In this document: piece after piece, positions 41,975 to 52,742 of the stretch | Layout of the letters: each line of letters starts with the position of its first letter | How positions within the stretch are numbered: the first letter of the stretch is position 1 | NCBI GenBank assembly: GCA_021805545.1 | Contig: JAJZFB010000010.1 | Span: forward strand, 1 to 57,973 | Source of the DNA: Pseudomonadota bacterium | GTDB lineage: Bacteria; Pseudomonadota; Alphaproteobacteria; Acetobacterales; Acetobacteraceae | Length of the DNA stretch: 57,973 nucleotides | Direction of reading: 5' to 3' | Notes under the pieces: model-generated | Told to the model about the DNA's origin: nothing | The model's input: only the letters and a program-made list of their open reading frames with translations | Database searches by the model: none | Position numbers and translations under genes: made by a program

Positions 41975-43467
41975 TGGAATATGTCATCGGCTCCGGCCCG
42001 GCGGGTATGGCCTGCGCCGCGGCGCTGCTGGCGCGCGGGCGCGATGTAACCATGCTGGATGCCGGGCTGACGCTGGAACCCGGGCACGCGGCCCTGCGCA
42101 GCGCCATGGCAGCGCAGGTGCCGGAACATTGGACGGCGGAGCAGCACGCCATGCGGCGTATGAAGCTCGGCGCGGAAATGCCGGAGTTCAAACTGAGCCA
42201 TGGCTCCGACTACCCTTACCGCGCCGCGCCGGGGGCGCCATCTTTGGCGCTTGAGGTGCCCGGGGTTGCGGCCTCTTACGCGCTGGGCGGGCTTTCCAAC
42301 GTGTGGGGCGCGGCCATGCTGCCCTACCGCGCGGCGGATATGGCGGGCTGGCCGGTGGGGATGGAGGCAATGGCGGATGCCTACCGCCATGTGCTGAGCC
42401 TGGTGCCAATGGCCGGCCAGGCGGATGCGCTGGAGGCGGATTGGCCCTTTTATGTGCGCCCGCGTGCCGATATGCCGTTGAGCCGCCAGGCCGTGGCGCT
42501 GCTGAAGCATTTCGAGCGCGCCAAAATACCGGGCGTTGTGGCCGGGCGGGCGCGGCTTGCCGTGCGCGCGGCGGAGTGCATAGCCTGCGGCGAATGTTTG
42601 AATGGCTGCCCGCGCGAGCTGATTATCTCGGCCCGGCACAGGCTGCCCGCGCTGCGCCAGGCGGGGATGCATTACATTCCCGGTGTGGTGGTGCGTGGCG
42701 TGGCCGAGGATGCGGATGGTGTTATGATCCATGCGCTTACGCCCGAGGGCGGGCGGGTGTTCGCCGGAGAGCGCGTATTTGTGGCGGCGGGCGTATATGG
42801 CAGCACCGCGCTCATGCTGCGCTCGCTGGGGCTGGCGCGTGCCGAGATTCTCGATTCGCAATATTTCACCTTGCCGCTGCTGGGGCTGAAGGCCGCCAAG
42901 GGCGTAATGCAAGAGCGGCTGCACACGCTGGCGCAGCTTTTTGTGGAAATCGAGGATGCGGCGGTGGAAGCGCGCAATGTGCATTTGCAGCTATATGGTT
43001 ATTCCGATGTGCTGGAGGCGATGATCGCGCGGAAGCTGGGGCCGCTGAAGGGCTTGCGCGCATTGCTGCTGGCGCGGGCACTGGTGGTGCAGGGCTATTT
43101 GCATTCCGATGTTTCTGGCCGGCTGGAGGCGCGGCTGGAGGGTGAGGGGATGCGCGTGACGGCGCGCCGCAACCCGGCAACCCGTGAGGTGCTGAAGCGC
43201 GTTGTGCGCAAAATTGGCCAGATGAAGCTGGGCGCGCGGCCATTGGCGCCATTATTGCACGAAACATTGCCAGGGCGTGGCTACCACTCTGGAGGCTCGT
43301 TCCCCATGCGCGAAGCCCCGGGTGTGGGGGAGACGGATGATATGGGCCGCCCATACGGGCGGGTGCGCACGCATATTGTGGATTCGTCGGTATTCCCCAC
43401 CGTGCCGGCCGCAACCATAACGCTGAGCGTGATGGCCAATGCCTGGCGCATAGGGTTTGAGAGCTAG
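41974..43467 (+). CDS. GMC-like FAD oxidoreductase with a ferredoxin-type cysteine motif
   Basis: The 497-residue protein has an N-terminal FAD-binding Rossmann motif (VIGSGPAGMACAAALLARG, residues 4-22), the LGGLSNVWGAAM segment and a GMC-type C-terminus (HIVDSSVFPTVPAATITLSVMANA). Residues 202-213 read CIACGECLNGCP, which is the C-x2-C-x2-C-x3-C-P motif of [4Fe-4S] ferredoxins, so an iron-sulfur cluster in addition to FAD is likely. The substrate is unknown. It overlaps the GT2 gene by one base and is followed by an epimerase-like gene, suggesting oxidation of a sugar or lipid-linked sugar. Confidence 0.75.
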   Translation: MEYVIGSGPAGMACAAALLARGRDVTMLDAGLTLEPGHAALRSAMAAQVPEHWTAEQHAMRRMKLGAEMPEFKLSHGSDYPYRAAPGAPSLALEVPGVAASYALGGLSNVWGAAMLPYRAADMAGWPVGMEAMADAYRHVLSLVPMAGQADALEADWPFYVRPRADMPLSRQAVALLKHFERAKIPGVVAGRARLAVRAAECIACGECLNGCPRELIISARHRLPALRQAGMHYIPGVVVRGVAEDADGVMIHALTPEGGRVFAGERVFVAAGVYGSTALMLRSLGLARAEILDSQYFTLPLLGLKAAKGVMQERLHTLAQLFVEIEDAAVEARNVHLQLYGYSDVLEAMIARKLGPLKGLRALLLARALVVQGYLHSDVSGRLEARLEGEGMRVTARRNPATREVLKRVVRKIGQMKLGARPLAPLLHETLPGRGYHSGGSFPMREAPGVGETDDMGRPYGRVRTHIVDSSVFPTVPAATITLSVMANAWRIGFES

Positions 43468-43512
43468 TGTGATGGTTCTGAAATCCGTTGGATTTCAGAA
43501 CCATCACACTAG
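43464..43512. repeat. Long perfect palindrome at the stop codon of the GMC-like gene
   Basis: Two 23-base arms around a GTT loop form a perfect hairpin that includes the TAG stop (43465-43467). The arms contain CTGAAATC and GATTTCAG next to GTGAT and ATCAC. A related element with the same GTT loop lies at 46048-46109. It may end the transcript, although there is no T tract, and it looks like a mobile palindromic repeat. Confidence 0.75.
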
Positions 43513-43546
43513 AGCGGGATTGCCGCAACAGGGTTAGGAGGCGGGC

Positions 43547-44377
43547 ATGATAGCGGTGACGGGTGCAAATGGCTTTGTCGGCGGCATTATTGCCGCGGGG
43601 CTGGCGGATTTGGGCGTGCTGCGGCTGGTGCGGCGCCCGGCGGGGCGGGAAGATCTGGCCTGGAGCTTTGATACGCCGGCTGATGTGCTGGCCGGCGAGT
43701 TGCGGGCGCATGGGGTGACGCACCTAGTGCACACGGCCTGGGACATGCAGGCCAGCAAGCTGGAAGAGCTGCGGGCAGGCTGCGTGGCGGGCAGCGTACG
43801 GGTGGTGGAGGCGGCACATATGGCGGGGGTGCGGGTGATTTTCATCTCCACCATCAGCGCGTTTGCGGGCGCGCGCTCGGCCTATGGGCGGGCCAAATTG
43901 CAGGTGGAAAGCGCCGTGCTGGCGGCTGGCGGCATTGTGCTGCGGCTGGGGCTGGTGATGGGCGATGGCGGCATGTTCGGCAATCTGCGCGCTACCGTGG
44001 CCAAGGCGAAAATTGTACCCATGATCGGCTCTGGCCGCGCGCCGCAATATTTGCTGGCGGAAGAAACGCTGGTGGAAACATTGCGCCGCGCCATTGCCGG
44101 AGAGCTGGACGAGGCAGGCGGGCCGGTAACCTTGGCCAACCCCACGCCCGTGCCGTTCCGCGATATGGTGCGGCGCCTGGCCCATGCGGCGGGGCGGAAC
44201 GTAACCCTGGTGCCGGTACCCTGGCCGTTGCTTTATGCCGCCTTCCGCGCGGCGGAAGGGCTGGGATTGCGGCTGGGGTTCAAGAGCGATTCCATTATCA
44301 GCTTCATCTACCAGGATCCGGCGCCGGATTTTTCCGTGCAGGCGCGGCTGGGGGTTGAGCCGCCCGGCTGGGGGTGA
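43547..44377 (+). CDS. NAD-dependent epimerase/dehydratase family protein
   Basis: The 276-residue extended short-chain dehydrogenase has the NAD(P) motif TGANGFVGG at the N-terminus, a Ser-x-Tyr-x3-Lys-like catalytic set (STISAF and SAYGRAKLQVE), and TLANPTPVPFRDMVRRLA in the C-terminal substrate domain. Members act on nucleotide sugars or related compounds. AGGAGG precedes the ATG. It follows the GMC-like oxidoreductase after a palindromic spacer and most likely belongs to the same glycan cluster. Confidence 0.8.
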   Translation: MIAVTGANGFVGGIIAAGLADLGVLRLVRRPAGREDLAWSFDTPADVLAGELRAHGVTHLVHTAWDMQASKLEELRAGCVAGSVRVVEAAHMAGVRVIFISTISAFAGARSAYGRAKLQVESAVLAAGGIVLRLGLVMGDGGMFGNLRATVAKAKIVPMIGSGRAPQYLLAEETLVETLRRAIAGELDEAGGPVTLANPTPVPFRDMVRRLAHAAGRNVTLVPVPWPLLYAAFRAAEGLGLRLGFKSDSIISFIYQDPAPDFSVQARLGVEPPGWG

Positions 44378-44487
44378 AGCCTGGGGATGAGGCTTGGCAG
44401 ATGAAACGGAGGGCATGGCCGCGGCGCCCCCGTAATGCCCGCCGCGGCTGTGTGTCTCCGGAGGGTATCATAGGTTCCGGTGCCGCT

Positions 44488-45516
44488 TCAGGCCGCTTTT
44501 TTAAGCAGCCCCCGCGCCACCAGCGCCTCGGCAATCTGCACCGCGTTGAGCGCGGCGCCCTTGCGCAGATTGTCGGACACGCACCAGAAGGCCAGGCCAT
44601 GTTCCACGGTGGGGTCTTTGCGGATGCGCGACACATACACCGCATCCTCCCCCTTGCACTCGATGGGCGTGGCGTACCCGCCCTCGACGCGCTGGTCTTC
44701 CACCACAATGCCCGGGGCGGCGCGCAGCAGGGCGCGGGCCTCGTTCACATTCACCGGGTTCTCGAACTCCACGTACACAGCCTCGGAGTGGCCGATGAAC
44801 ACGGGCACGCGCACGCAGGTGGCGATGACGGGAATGCCGGGGTCGAGAATCTTCTTTGTCTCGACCGCCATTTTCCATTCTTCCTTGGTGGCGCCGTCAT
44901 CCATGAACACGTCGATCTGCGGGATGACGTTGAAGGCGATGTCCTTCTGGAACACTTCCGCCTTGCCGCGCTCATTCACGTAATGCTGCTTGGTGTTCAT
45001 GTACAGCTCGTCCATGCCCTCTTTTCCGGCGCCGGAAACGGATTGGTACGTGCTGACCACCACGCGCTTGATTTTGTATTTGTCGTGCAGGGGCTTGAGC
45101 GCCACCACCATCTGGATGGTGGAGCAATTGGGGTTGGCGATGATGTTTTTCTTGGCGAATTTGGCAATGTCCTGCGGGTTCACCTCGGGCACCACCAGCG
45201 GCACATCGGGGTCCATGCGGAATTGCGAGGTGTTGTCGATGACCACACAACCCGCCGCGCCCGCGCGCGGGGCGTGAATGGCGGAGACGGATGCGCCGGG
45301 CGAGAACAGGCCGATATCCCAGCCGGTGAAGTCGAATGTTTCGAGGTTTTGCACCGTCAGCACCTTGTCTTCGCCGAAGGAAACCTGCTGGCCGGCGGAG
45401 CGGCCGGAGGCAAGTGCTGCCACCTCGCGCACGGGAAAGTTGCGCTCGATCAGGGTTTTCAGAATCTCGCGCCCGACCGCGCCCGTGGCACCAGCAACCG
45501 CAACCCTGTAGGACAT
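44488..45516 (-). CDS. asd: Aspartate-semialdehyde dehydrogenase
   Basis: Asd makes aspartate semialdehyde, the branch point to lysine/diaminopimelate, threonine and methionine. The 342-residue protein has the N-terminal NADP motif VAVAGATGAVGREIL, the catalytic Cys at residue 131 (NPNCSTIQMV) and the family block EGGYATPIECKGEDAVYVSRIRKD. The ATG at 45516 has GGAGGG seven bases upstream; an upstream extension of 21 residues has no support. It is convergent with the epimerase gene. Confidence 0.96.
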   Translation of the reverse strand: MSYRVAVAGATGAVGREILKTLIERNFPVREVAALASGRSAGQQVSFGEDKVLTVQNLETFDFTGWDIGLFSPGASVSAIHAPRAGAAGCVVIDNTSQFRMDPDVPLVVPEVNPQDIAKFAKKNIIANPNCSTIQMVVALKPLHDKYKIKRVVVSTYQSVSGAGKEGMDELYMNTKQHYVNERGKAEVFQKDIAFNVIPQIDVFMDDGATKEEWKMAVETKKILDPGIPVIATCVRVPVFIGHSEAVYVEFENPVNVNEARALLRAAPGIVVEDQRVEGGYATPIECKGEDAVYVSRIRKDPTVEHGLAFWCVSDNLRKGAALNAVQIAEALVARGLLKKAA

Positions 45517-45716
45517 GAGTAACCCTCCGTAATTCAGCAAAAACACCGGGTTGCTAGGCCCAATCCCGCTTTGGCGCAACCATCATGCGGGTATGGCTAT
45601 GGTGCGGTTCTGGTGGTGGCGGTAAGGTCATGGAAGCTGACGCAATTATACCCCCGCCCGCGACGTTGACAAATTGCAATAAGGCTTGGCCAGAAGGCTG
45701 AAATCATTATAGTGGC

Positions 45717-46049
45717 ATGGCTGGTGAAAGGTACGATGCGATGCGGGTTATCGAGCAATTTGCCCAGGGTGTGGTGGTGGTTTGCCTCATCGTCATGCGT
45801 GGTGTGGGCGTGATCGATAATCTTTTCAGCCAGATGATGATCGCCCTGGGCATCTACGACCCGCGCTGGCAGCTTTATATCCTGCTTGCCGTCATGGCTT
45901 TTTATGTGGTGCTGTCGCTGCGCGCGGTGGGGGGCTTTCTCGGCTGGGGCATGCTGCTTTTTGCCGTGCTGCTGCTGCTGCACCGCACATTGCCGCAACT
46001 TTCACCCCCCGGTTTGGTCATTTTTCCGCACCTGCAGAGCGTGCTTTAG
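45717..46049 (+). CDS. Small membrane protein of unknown function
   Basis: The product is up to 110 residues with two or three hydrophobic segments (about residues 15-30, 48-70 and 74-92). I do not recognise the family. The start is uncertain: the ATG at 45717 lacks a clear ribosome binding site, while the ATG at 45741 (MRVIEQFAQG) has GAAAGG at a suitable distance. The stop codon is at the edge of a large palindrome. It is not obviously linked to its neighbours. Confidence 0.5.
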   Translation: MAGERYDAMRVIEQFAQGVVVVCLIVMRGVGVIDNLFSQMMIALGIYDPRWQLYILLAVMAFYVVLSLRAVGGFLGWGMLLFAVLLLLHRTLPQLSPPGLVIFPHLQSVL

Positions 46050-46109
46050 AGCCGGATGATTTCAGGCCGGATCACGTTGTGATCCGGCCTGAAATCTGAA
46101 TCCGGCTCT
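46048..46109. repeat. Large palindromic repeat at the stop codon of the small membrane protein gene
   Basis: A 28-base-pair stem (outer AGAGCCGGAT, inner GATTTCAGGCCGGATCAC) encloses a GTT loop, with a 3-base bulge (TGA) on the right arm. It begins within the TAG stop at 46047-46049. It shares the GATTTCAG and ATCAC blocks and the GTT loop with the palindrome at 43464-43512. It abuts the dispersed repeat copy B. Confidence 0.75.
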
Positions 46110-46180
46110 CAACCAATGAAGTAGCGCGATTCAGACTTTCGAATCGCTCACAAAGCGAGCGCATCTCGGGTCATCGCGCT
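46102..46180. repeat. Dispersed extragenic repeat, copy B
   Basis: This 79-base element is closely related to copy A (35670-35750), with the same inner inverted repeat GCGATTC...GAATCGC and the same ATCGCGCT end. The two copies differ by a handful of substitutions and a 2-base indel. It overlaps the right end of the neighbouring palindrome by 8 bases. Confidence 0.75.
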
Positions 46181-46323
46181 AAGCCTAAAACTTTCAGGGT
46201 GTTGTCTTGACGGTTCCGCCATAAATGGGCAATTTTTCAATGCTTCCGGTGTGAGTTCATGGCTGCTCTGCGCCATATGCGGAGGTACTGTCCCACCTGG
46301 CCCAGCGCCGCACGGAGCAAAGC

Positions 46324-47676
46324 ATGACCGTTGAAGCAACGCCCGAACTTTTGGGCATCATCGAGGAAAAAGGCATAGCGGAGGTGGCGCTGGCCGAACG
46401 CCATGGCAGCCCCAAGGCAGTGTTCGGCCTGTGGATGGCCGCCAATATCGAGTTTGCCACCCTCACCACCGGGGCGCTGGCCACGGGCTGGCTGGGGCTT
46501 TCTTTTTCCTCCGCGCTTGTTGCCATTCTCATCGCCAATGTGCTGGGTGGGCTGGTGCTGGCCTTTTTCTCCACCTTTGGGGTGGAATACGGGCTGCCGC
46601 AGATGATCCAGGGGGCGAGCTGGTTTGGCAGGCTGGGCAATAAGCTGCCCTCTCTGTTCAATTTCTTTGGCGGGTTTTCCTGGTTTGCTGTCAATACCAT
46701 CGCGGGTGCCTATGCGCTGCAATATTTCTTTGGCGGCACGCTCATCCCCTTTGTGGTGCTGCTATCCGTGGTGCAGGTGGCCATTGCGTTTGTGGGGCAT
46801 GACCTGATCCAGACGGCGGAGAAGTACCTTGTTTATCTGCTGGTGCTGGGCTTCCTGGTGCTTACCGTGGTGGCGGTGCGGCATCTGGGCTTTTCGGTGC
46901 CGGCCAATATCAAGGCGCAGGCTTCGGTGGGCGGGTTTCCGGGCGCGTTCATTCTCACCCTTTCCATTATGGTTGGCTATGTGGTGGGGTGGATTCCCTA
47001 TTCCTCGGACTATACGCGCTATTTGCGGGCTGGCAGCAACAAGGCACAGGTGAAGCGGACCGTGTTCACCTATGCTTTCTGGGGTTCGCTTATTTCCACT
47101 GTCTGGATTGAGGCGCTGGGCGCGCTCATCGGTGCGTCCGTCTCGTTTTCCAAACCGTCTGATCTGTTCACAAGCTGGATGCCGGATTGGTTCAAGGTGC
47201 CGTTCCTTATCGCCGTTATTCTGGGCACCGTCAGCGCCAATATTCTCAACATCTACTCCGCCACCCTTTCAGCCCTGGCGCTGGGGGTGAAGATCAAGCA
47301 GCATGTGGCGGCGCTGATTACGGGTGGCATTGGCACCATCATCGCCGTGCTGGCGGCGGCGAATTTCATTACGAATTACGAGAACTTCCTGCTTGTGCTG
47401 GGCTATTGGACGGTGCCTTGGATTGCCGTCACCCTATTATGCCACCTTACCAGCCGCGTTTCGCGCCTGAAGGTGAGTGCGGCCTTTATGGCCTGGGTGG
47501 TGACGATTGCGGTGTCCTGGCCGTTCTGGAACCAGGCGCTTTATGTTGGCCCGCTGGCGGCGAAATATCCGCAGCTTGGGGATTGCACGTTTATTGTGTC
47601 TTTCGTGGTGGCGGCGGTGCTGTATTTGCTGCTCAGCCGGCCAGCCCTTACGGCTTCGGCCCAGCCTGCCGAATAA
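46324..47676 (+). CDS. NCS1-family nucleobase (cytosine/purine) permease
   Basis: The 450-residue protein has about 12 membrane helices and the family features: FGLWMAANIEFATLTTGALA in helix 1, FGVEYGLPQMIQGASWFGRLGN in the following region, and GWIPYSSDYTRYLRAGSN. Members import cytosine, purines, allantoin or related compounds with H+ or Na+. GGAG precedes the ATG. No catabolic gene is adjacent, so the substrate is open. It converges on aarC with a shared terminator. Confidence 0.85.
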   Translation: MTVEATPELLGIIEEKGIAEVALAERHGSPKAVFGLWMAANIEFATLTTGALATGWLGLSFSSALVAILIANVLGGLVLAFFSTFGVEYGLPQMIQGASWFGRLGNKLPSLFNFFGGFSWFAVNTIAGAYALQYFFGGTLIPFVVLLSVVQVAIAFVGHDLIQTAEKYLVYLLVLGFLVLTVVAVRHLGFSVPANIKAQASVGGFPGAFILTLSIMVGYVVGWIPYSSDYTRYLRAGSNKAQVKRTVFTYAFWGSLISTVWIEALGALIGASVSFSKPSDLFTSWMPDWFKVPFLIAVILGTVSANILNIYSATLSALALGVKIKQHVAALITGGIGTIIAVLAAANFITNYENFLLVLGYWTVPWIAVTLLCHLTSRVSRLKVSAAFMAWVVTIAVSWPFWNQALYVGPLAAKYPQLGDCTFIVSFVVAAVLYLLLSRPALTASAQPAE

Positions 47677-47677
47677 A

Positions 47678-47713
47678 ATTACGGCTCCATGGGGCGCGCC
47701 ATGGAGCCGTAAT
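47678..47713. terminator. Bidirectional terminator between the permease gene and aarC
   Basis: A perfect 15-base inverted repeat (ATTACGGCTCCATGG and CCATGGAGCCGTAAT, 6-base loop GGCGCG) lies between two convergent genes. It starts 2 bases after the permease stop and ends 4 bases before the aarC stop, a position suited to ending both transcripts. Confidence 0.75.
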
Positions 47714-47716
47714 GCC

Positions 47717-50203
<2,487 letters not shown>

Positions 50204-50259
50204 CAACATTGTTTTTATATAAAGCTGGTGTAGGCTCGGCCATAACAGGGGGGAGCCGC

Positions 50260-51444
50260 ATGAAAACATTACGTATTGGCTTGGCCTTGTTGCTGGCCTT
50301 TGGCCTGTCCGCCCCAGCCAGGGCACAAAGCACAGCCTTCGTGCAGGGGGAAAACCAGTTCGCGATTAGCCTGTACGGCAAGCTGGCAGAGCAGCCGGGT
50401 AATTTCGTTGTTGCTCCCTATAGCGTGGCGCTGGCGCTCGGCATGGTTTACGCAGGGGCCAGGGGGCATACGGCGGCGGAAATCGCTGCCGCGCTGCACG
50501 TACAAAATATGAGCCTCGCTGCGTTCGAGCAGCAGGCGGCAAAGCCTGTTCTGGCTGTTACTGGCCTGGGTACATTTACAAATGCCAGCGCGCTATGGGT
50601 ACAGCGGGGCTTTGCGGTGCCGTCCGCCTTCCGGCACACAATCCAGCAGACATTCAGCGGCAGTGTCAGTGAGGTTGATTTTTCCAATCCTGACGATGCG
50701 GCGGACAGAATCAATACATGGGCGGACGCTTCAACCCAGGGCATGATACAAAATGCCTTTACGCCGCAAATGTTCCGCCCGGCGCCGGACATGGTTTTGG
50801 CCAATGCCGTCTATTTCAAGGCAGTTTGGCAGAAGCCATTTGACAAACGGGTGACGCGGCCGTGGCTGTTCCATGTTGCGCCTGGCCGGGATGTGTCTGT
50901 CCCGATGATGACAATAAACGGCACTTTTTTGCTCGCCCAGGAGCCGAAGGCGCAGATTCTGACGCTGCCTTACAAGGGCGATGCCTCAATGATTATCATT
51001 CTGCCAAAGGCACGTTTCGGGCTGCCGGCCATCGAGGCCGGCCTGTCGGACGGTGAGTTGAACCGCTGGCTGGCGGACCAGCAAGAAGCTGCTCAGACCG
51101 TCGTGTCCCTGCCAAAATTCCGGGCCACGAGCACATCCACGTTACAAGCCCCGCTTGCGGCGCTGGGAGTGAAAGCGGTTTTCGCGCCCGGTTTGGCTAA
51201 TTTGAGCGGCATGTCCGCCCAGGCGGCTTATCTCAGCGCCATGATCCAGAAAACATTTATCGACGTGAATGAAAGCGGGACGGAGGCGGCGGGGGTTGCT
51301 GGCTCATTCAGCGCCGGCGCTAGCTTTGGCGCCCCCCCAACGCCCCAATTCATCGCCGGCCACCCGTTTCTCTACCTCATCCGGGCCAATTCCACCGGCG
51401 CCATTCTGTTCATGGGCCGGGTCGTGAACCCCGCCTCTGGTTGA
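50260..51444 (+). CDS. Secreted serpin-family protease inhibitor
   Basis: The 394-residue protein starts with a Sec signal peptide (cleavage likely after SAPARA) and then shows the serpin fold pattern: PGNFVVAPYSVALALGMVYAGARG, TQGMIQNAF, LANAVYFKAVWQKPF and the C-terminal HPFLYLIRANSTGAILFMGRVVNP. The reactive-loop hinge reads ESGTEAAGVAGS (from about residue 338), which fits the rule for inhibitory serpins (Gly-Thr/Ser, then small residues). By alignment to alpha-1-antitrypsin the scissile bond lies somewhere in GASFGA, pointing to elastase- or subtilisin-like targets. No protease gene is adjacent. Confidence 0.9.
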   Translation: MKTLRIGLALLLAFGLSAPARAQSTAFVQGENQFAISLYGKLAEQPGNFVVAPYSVALALGMVYAGARGHTAAEIAAALHVQNMSLAAFEQQAAKPVLAVTGLGTFTNASALWVQRGFAVPSAFRHTIQQTFSGSVSEVDFSNPDDAADRINTWADASTQGMIQNAFTPQMFRPAPDMVLANAVYFKAVWQKPFDKRVTRPWLFHVAPGRDVSVPMMTINGTFLLAQEPKAQILTLPYKGDASMIIILPKARFGLPAIEAGLSDGELNRWLADQQEAAQTVVSLPKFRATSTSTLQAPLAALGVKAVFAPGLANLSGMSAQAAYLSAMIQKTFIDVNESGTEAAGVAGSFSAGASFGAPPTPQFIAGHPFLYLIRANSTGAILFMGRVVNPASG

Positions 51445-51512
51445 TCCGCAGCCTTGTGCGTGGCGGGTGAGCTCATATTTCTTGCTGTGCCGTATTGTCC
51501 GAGGAGACCGAG

Positions 51513-52211
51513 ATGAAAAATAGCCGCGCCGCCATCCTGCTTCTCGCCTCCCTACTCGCCGCACCCATCCCCGCCTGGGCGGGTACGGACCTGACCATTG
51601 CCGCCACCGGCCAGGCCAGCGTGCCGCCGGACGAGGCCACGGCGGCGCTGAATGTGCAGGCGCAGGAAGATACGGCGGCCAAGGCGCAGGCGGCGGTGAA
51701 TGAGGCGATGGCCAAGGCGCTGGCGGCAGCCAAGGCGGTGCCGGGGGTGCGGGCCACCACCGGCGGCTACAGCACCTACACCGTTACGCCCGATAATAAC
51801 GGCCCGCAGAAATACGTGGCGCAGCAGGGCTTGCAGCTTACGCAGCCCGCCAAGGGCGGCGCGCCGTCCACCGCGTTCTCGCAACTCATCGGCGATTTGC
51901 AGCAGCAGGGGCTGATGCTGAATTCGCTCTCTGGCGATTTGTCCGATGCCGGGCAGCGCCAGGCGCAGCAGGCGGCCATTGCCGATGCGCTGACGCAGAT
52001 TGAGGCGCAGGCCAACGCCATCGCCGCGCAACTGCATCAGCGTGTGGGTAATATGGATTCGCTGGATGTGAACGCGGCGGTAAGCCCCGGCCCCAGGCCG
52101 CTGATGATGATGGCGGTGCGCGAGGCGGCACCCGTGCCGCAATCGGCCCCCAGCAATGTGCAGGTTACCGCCAGCGTCACGGCCAAAATCGAGCTTTCGG
52201 GCGCGCCCTGA
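51513..52211 (+). CDS. Periplasmic SIMPL-domain (DUF541) protein
   Basis: The 232-residue protein has a signal peptide (cleaved after IPAWA) and the SIMPL pattern: DLTIAATGQASVPPDEATAALNVQAQEDTAAKAQAAVNEAM, landmarks GQASVPPDEA and AQAAVNEAM, and a C-terminal VQVTASVTAKIEL. Members are found in the envelope of many bacteria, and their role is poorly known. The ATG at 51513 follows a weak GAGGAGA site. Confidence 0.75.
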   Translation: MKNSRAAILLLASLLAAPIPAWAGTDLTIAATGQASVPPDEATAALNVQAQEDTAAKAQAAVNEAMAKALAAAKAVPGVRATTGGYSTYTVTPDNNGPQKYVAQQGLQLTQPAKGGAPSTAFSQLIGDLQQQGLMLNSLSGDLSDAGQRQAQQAAIADALTQIEAQANAIAAQLHQRVGNMDSLDVNAAVSPGPRPLMMMAVREAAPVPQSAPSNVQVTASVTAKIELSGAP

Positions 52212-52229
52212 CGCTCTACTGCACTGATT

Positions 52230-52742
52230 TTATTGATTTTTATAGTGTCCCGGCACGTAAATCGCGCTCATCCCCGCCGCCAGGGCGGCCAGAACATCCG
52301 CCTGGCTGAGTGCCACGCAGCCTGCCGTGGGGGCGTAATCGGGCGTTGCGATGTGTAAGAAAATGGCGCTGCCCTTGCCGGGGATGATAGGGTTAAGGTT
52401 CCAGTCCAGCACGCCGATAATGCCGTACACGTGGTCATCGCGCCACAGCGCCTCGTGGCTGGGGGCAAAGGGCAGGCGGACCTTTTGGTTGTAGGCGGCA
52501 TCGGCAACATCGTCGCACCAGCCGTCATGCGGGCTTATGGGTTCCACCGGCACGGCGCAGGCGGGGGGGTTTACCCTGTCTGCCCGGTACAGCACGCGCG
52601 CCAGCCGCAGCAGGCCGGTGGGTGTGCCGCCATCGCCTTCGCGTTTTTGCGCGGCGGGAATAATGCCAGCGCGCCCATGCGCGGCGCGGAAGGAATGGCC
52701 GGCGCCAGCCAGCGTATTACCCTCAAGGATGAACTCAACCAA
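52230..52742 (-). CDS. YkuD-type L,D-transpeptidase family protein
   Basis: The 170-residue product matches the small cytosolic-looking YkuD group: QKREGDGGTPTGLLRLARVLYRADR, DGWCDDVADAAYNQKVRLPF, SHEALWRDDHVYGIIGVLDWN and the active-site block HIATPDYAPTAGCVALS with the catalytic Cys. Such enzymes cross-link peptidoglycan or attach proteins to it, but no signal peptide is visible, as is common in this subgroup. The likely start is a TTG at 52742 overlapping the ribA stop by 8 bases; the longer reading to 52787 is less likely. Confidence 0.8.
   Translation of the reverse strand: MVEFILEGNTLAGAGHSFRAAHGRAGIIPAAQKREGDGGTPTGLLRLARVLYRADRVNPPACAVPVEPISPHDGWCDDVADAAYNQKVRLPFAPSHEALWRDDHVYGIIGVLDWNLNPIIPGKGSAIFLHIATPDYAPTAGCVALSQADVLAALAAGMSAIYVPGHYKNQ

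Noticed and set aside
40733-42984. Two long minus-strand frames opposite the GT2 and GMC-like genes
   Set aside because: Low-complexity Arg/His/Gln-rich translations without domains; the plus-strand genes show full motifs.
44374-45522. A 382-codon open frame on the plus strand
   Set aside because: It lies opposite asd, a clear enzyme gene. The translation is a His/Gly-rich shadow with no recognisable fold.
45666-45671. TTGACA as the -35 of a promoter for the small membrane protein at 45717
   Set aside because: No -10 element lies at a suitable distance; the nearest TATA-like sequence is 34 bases away.
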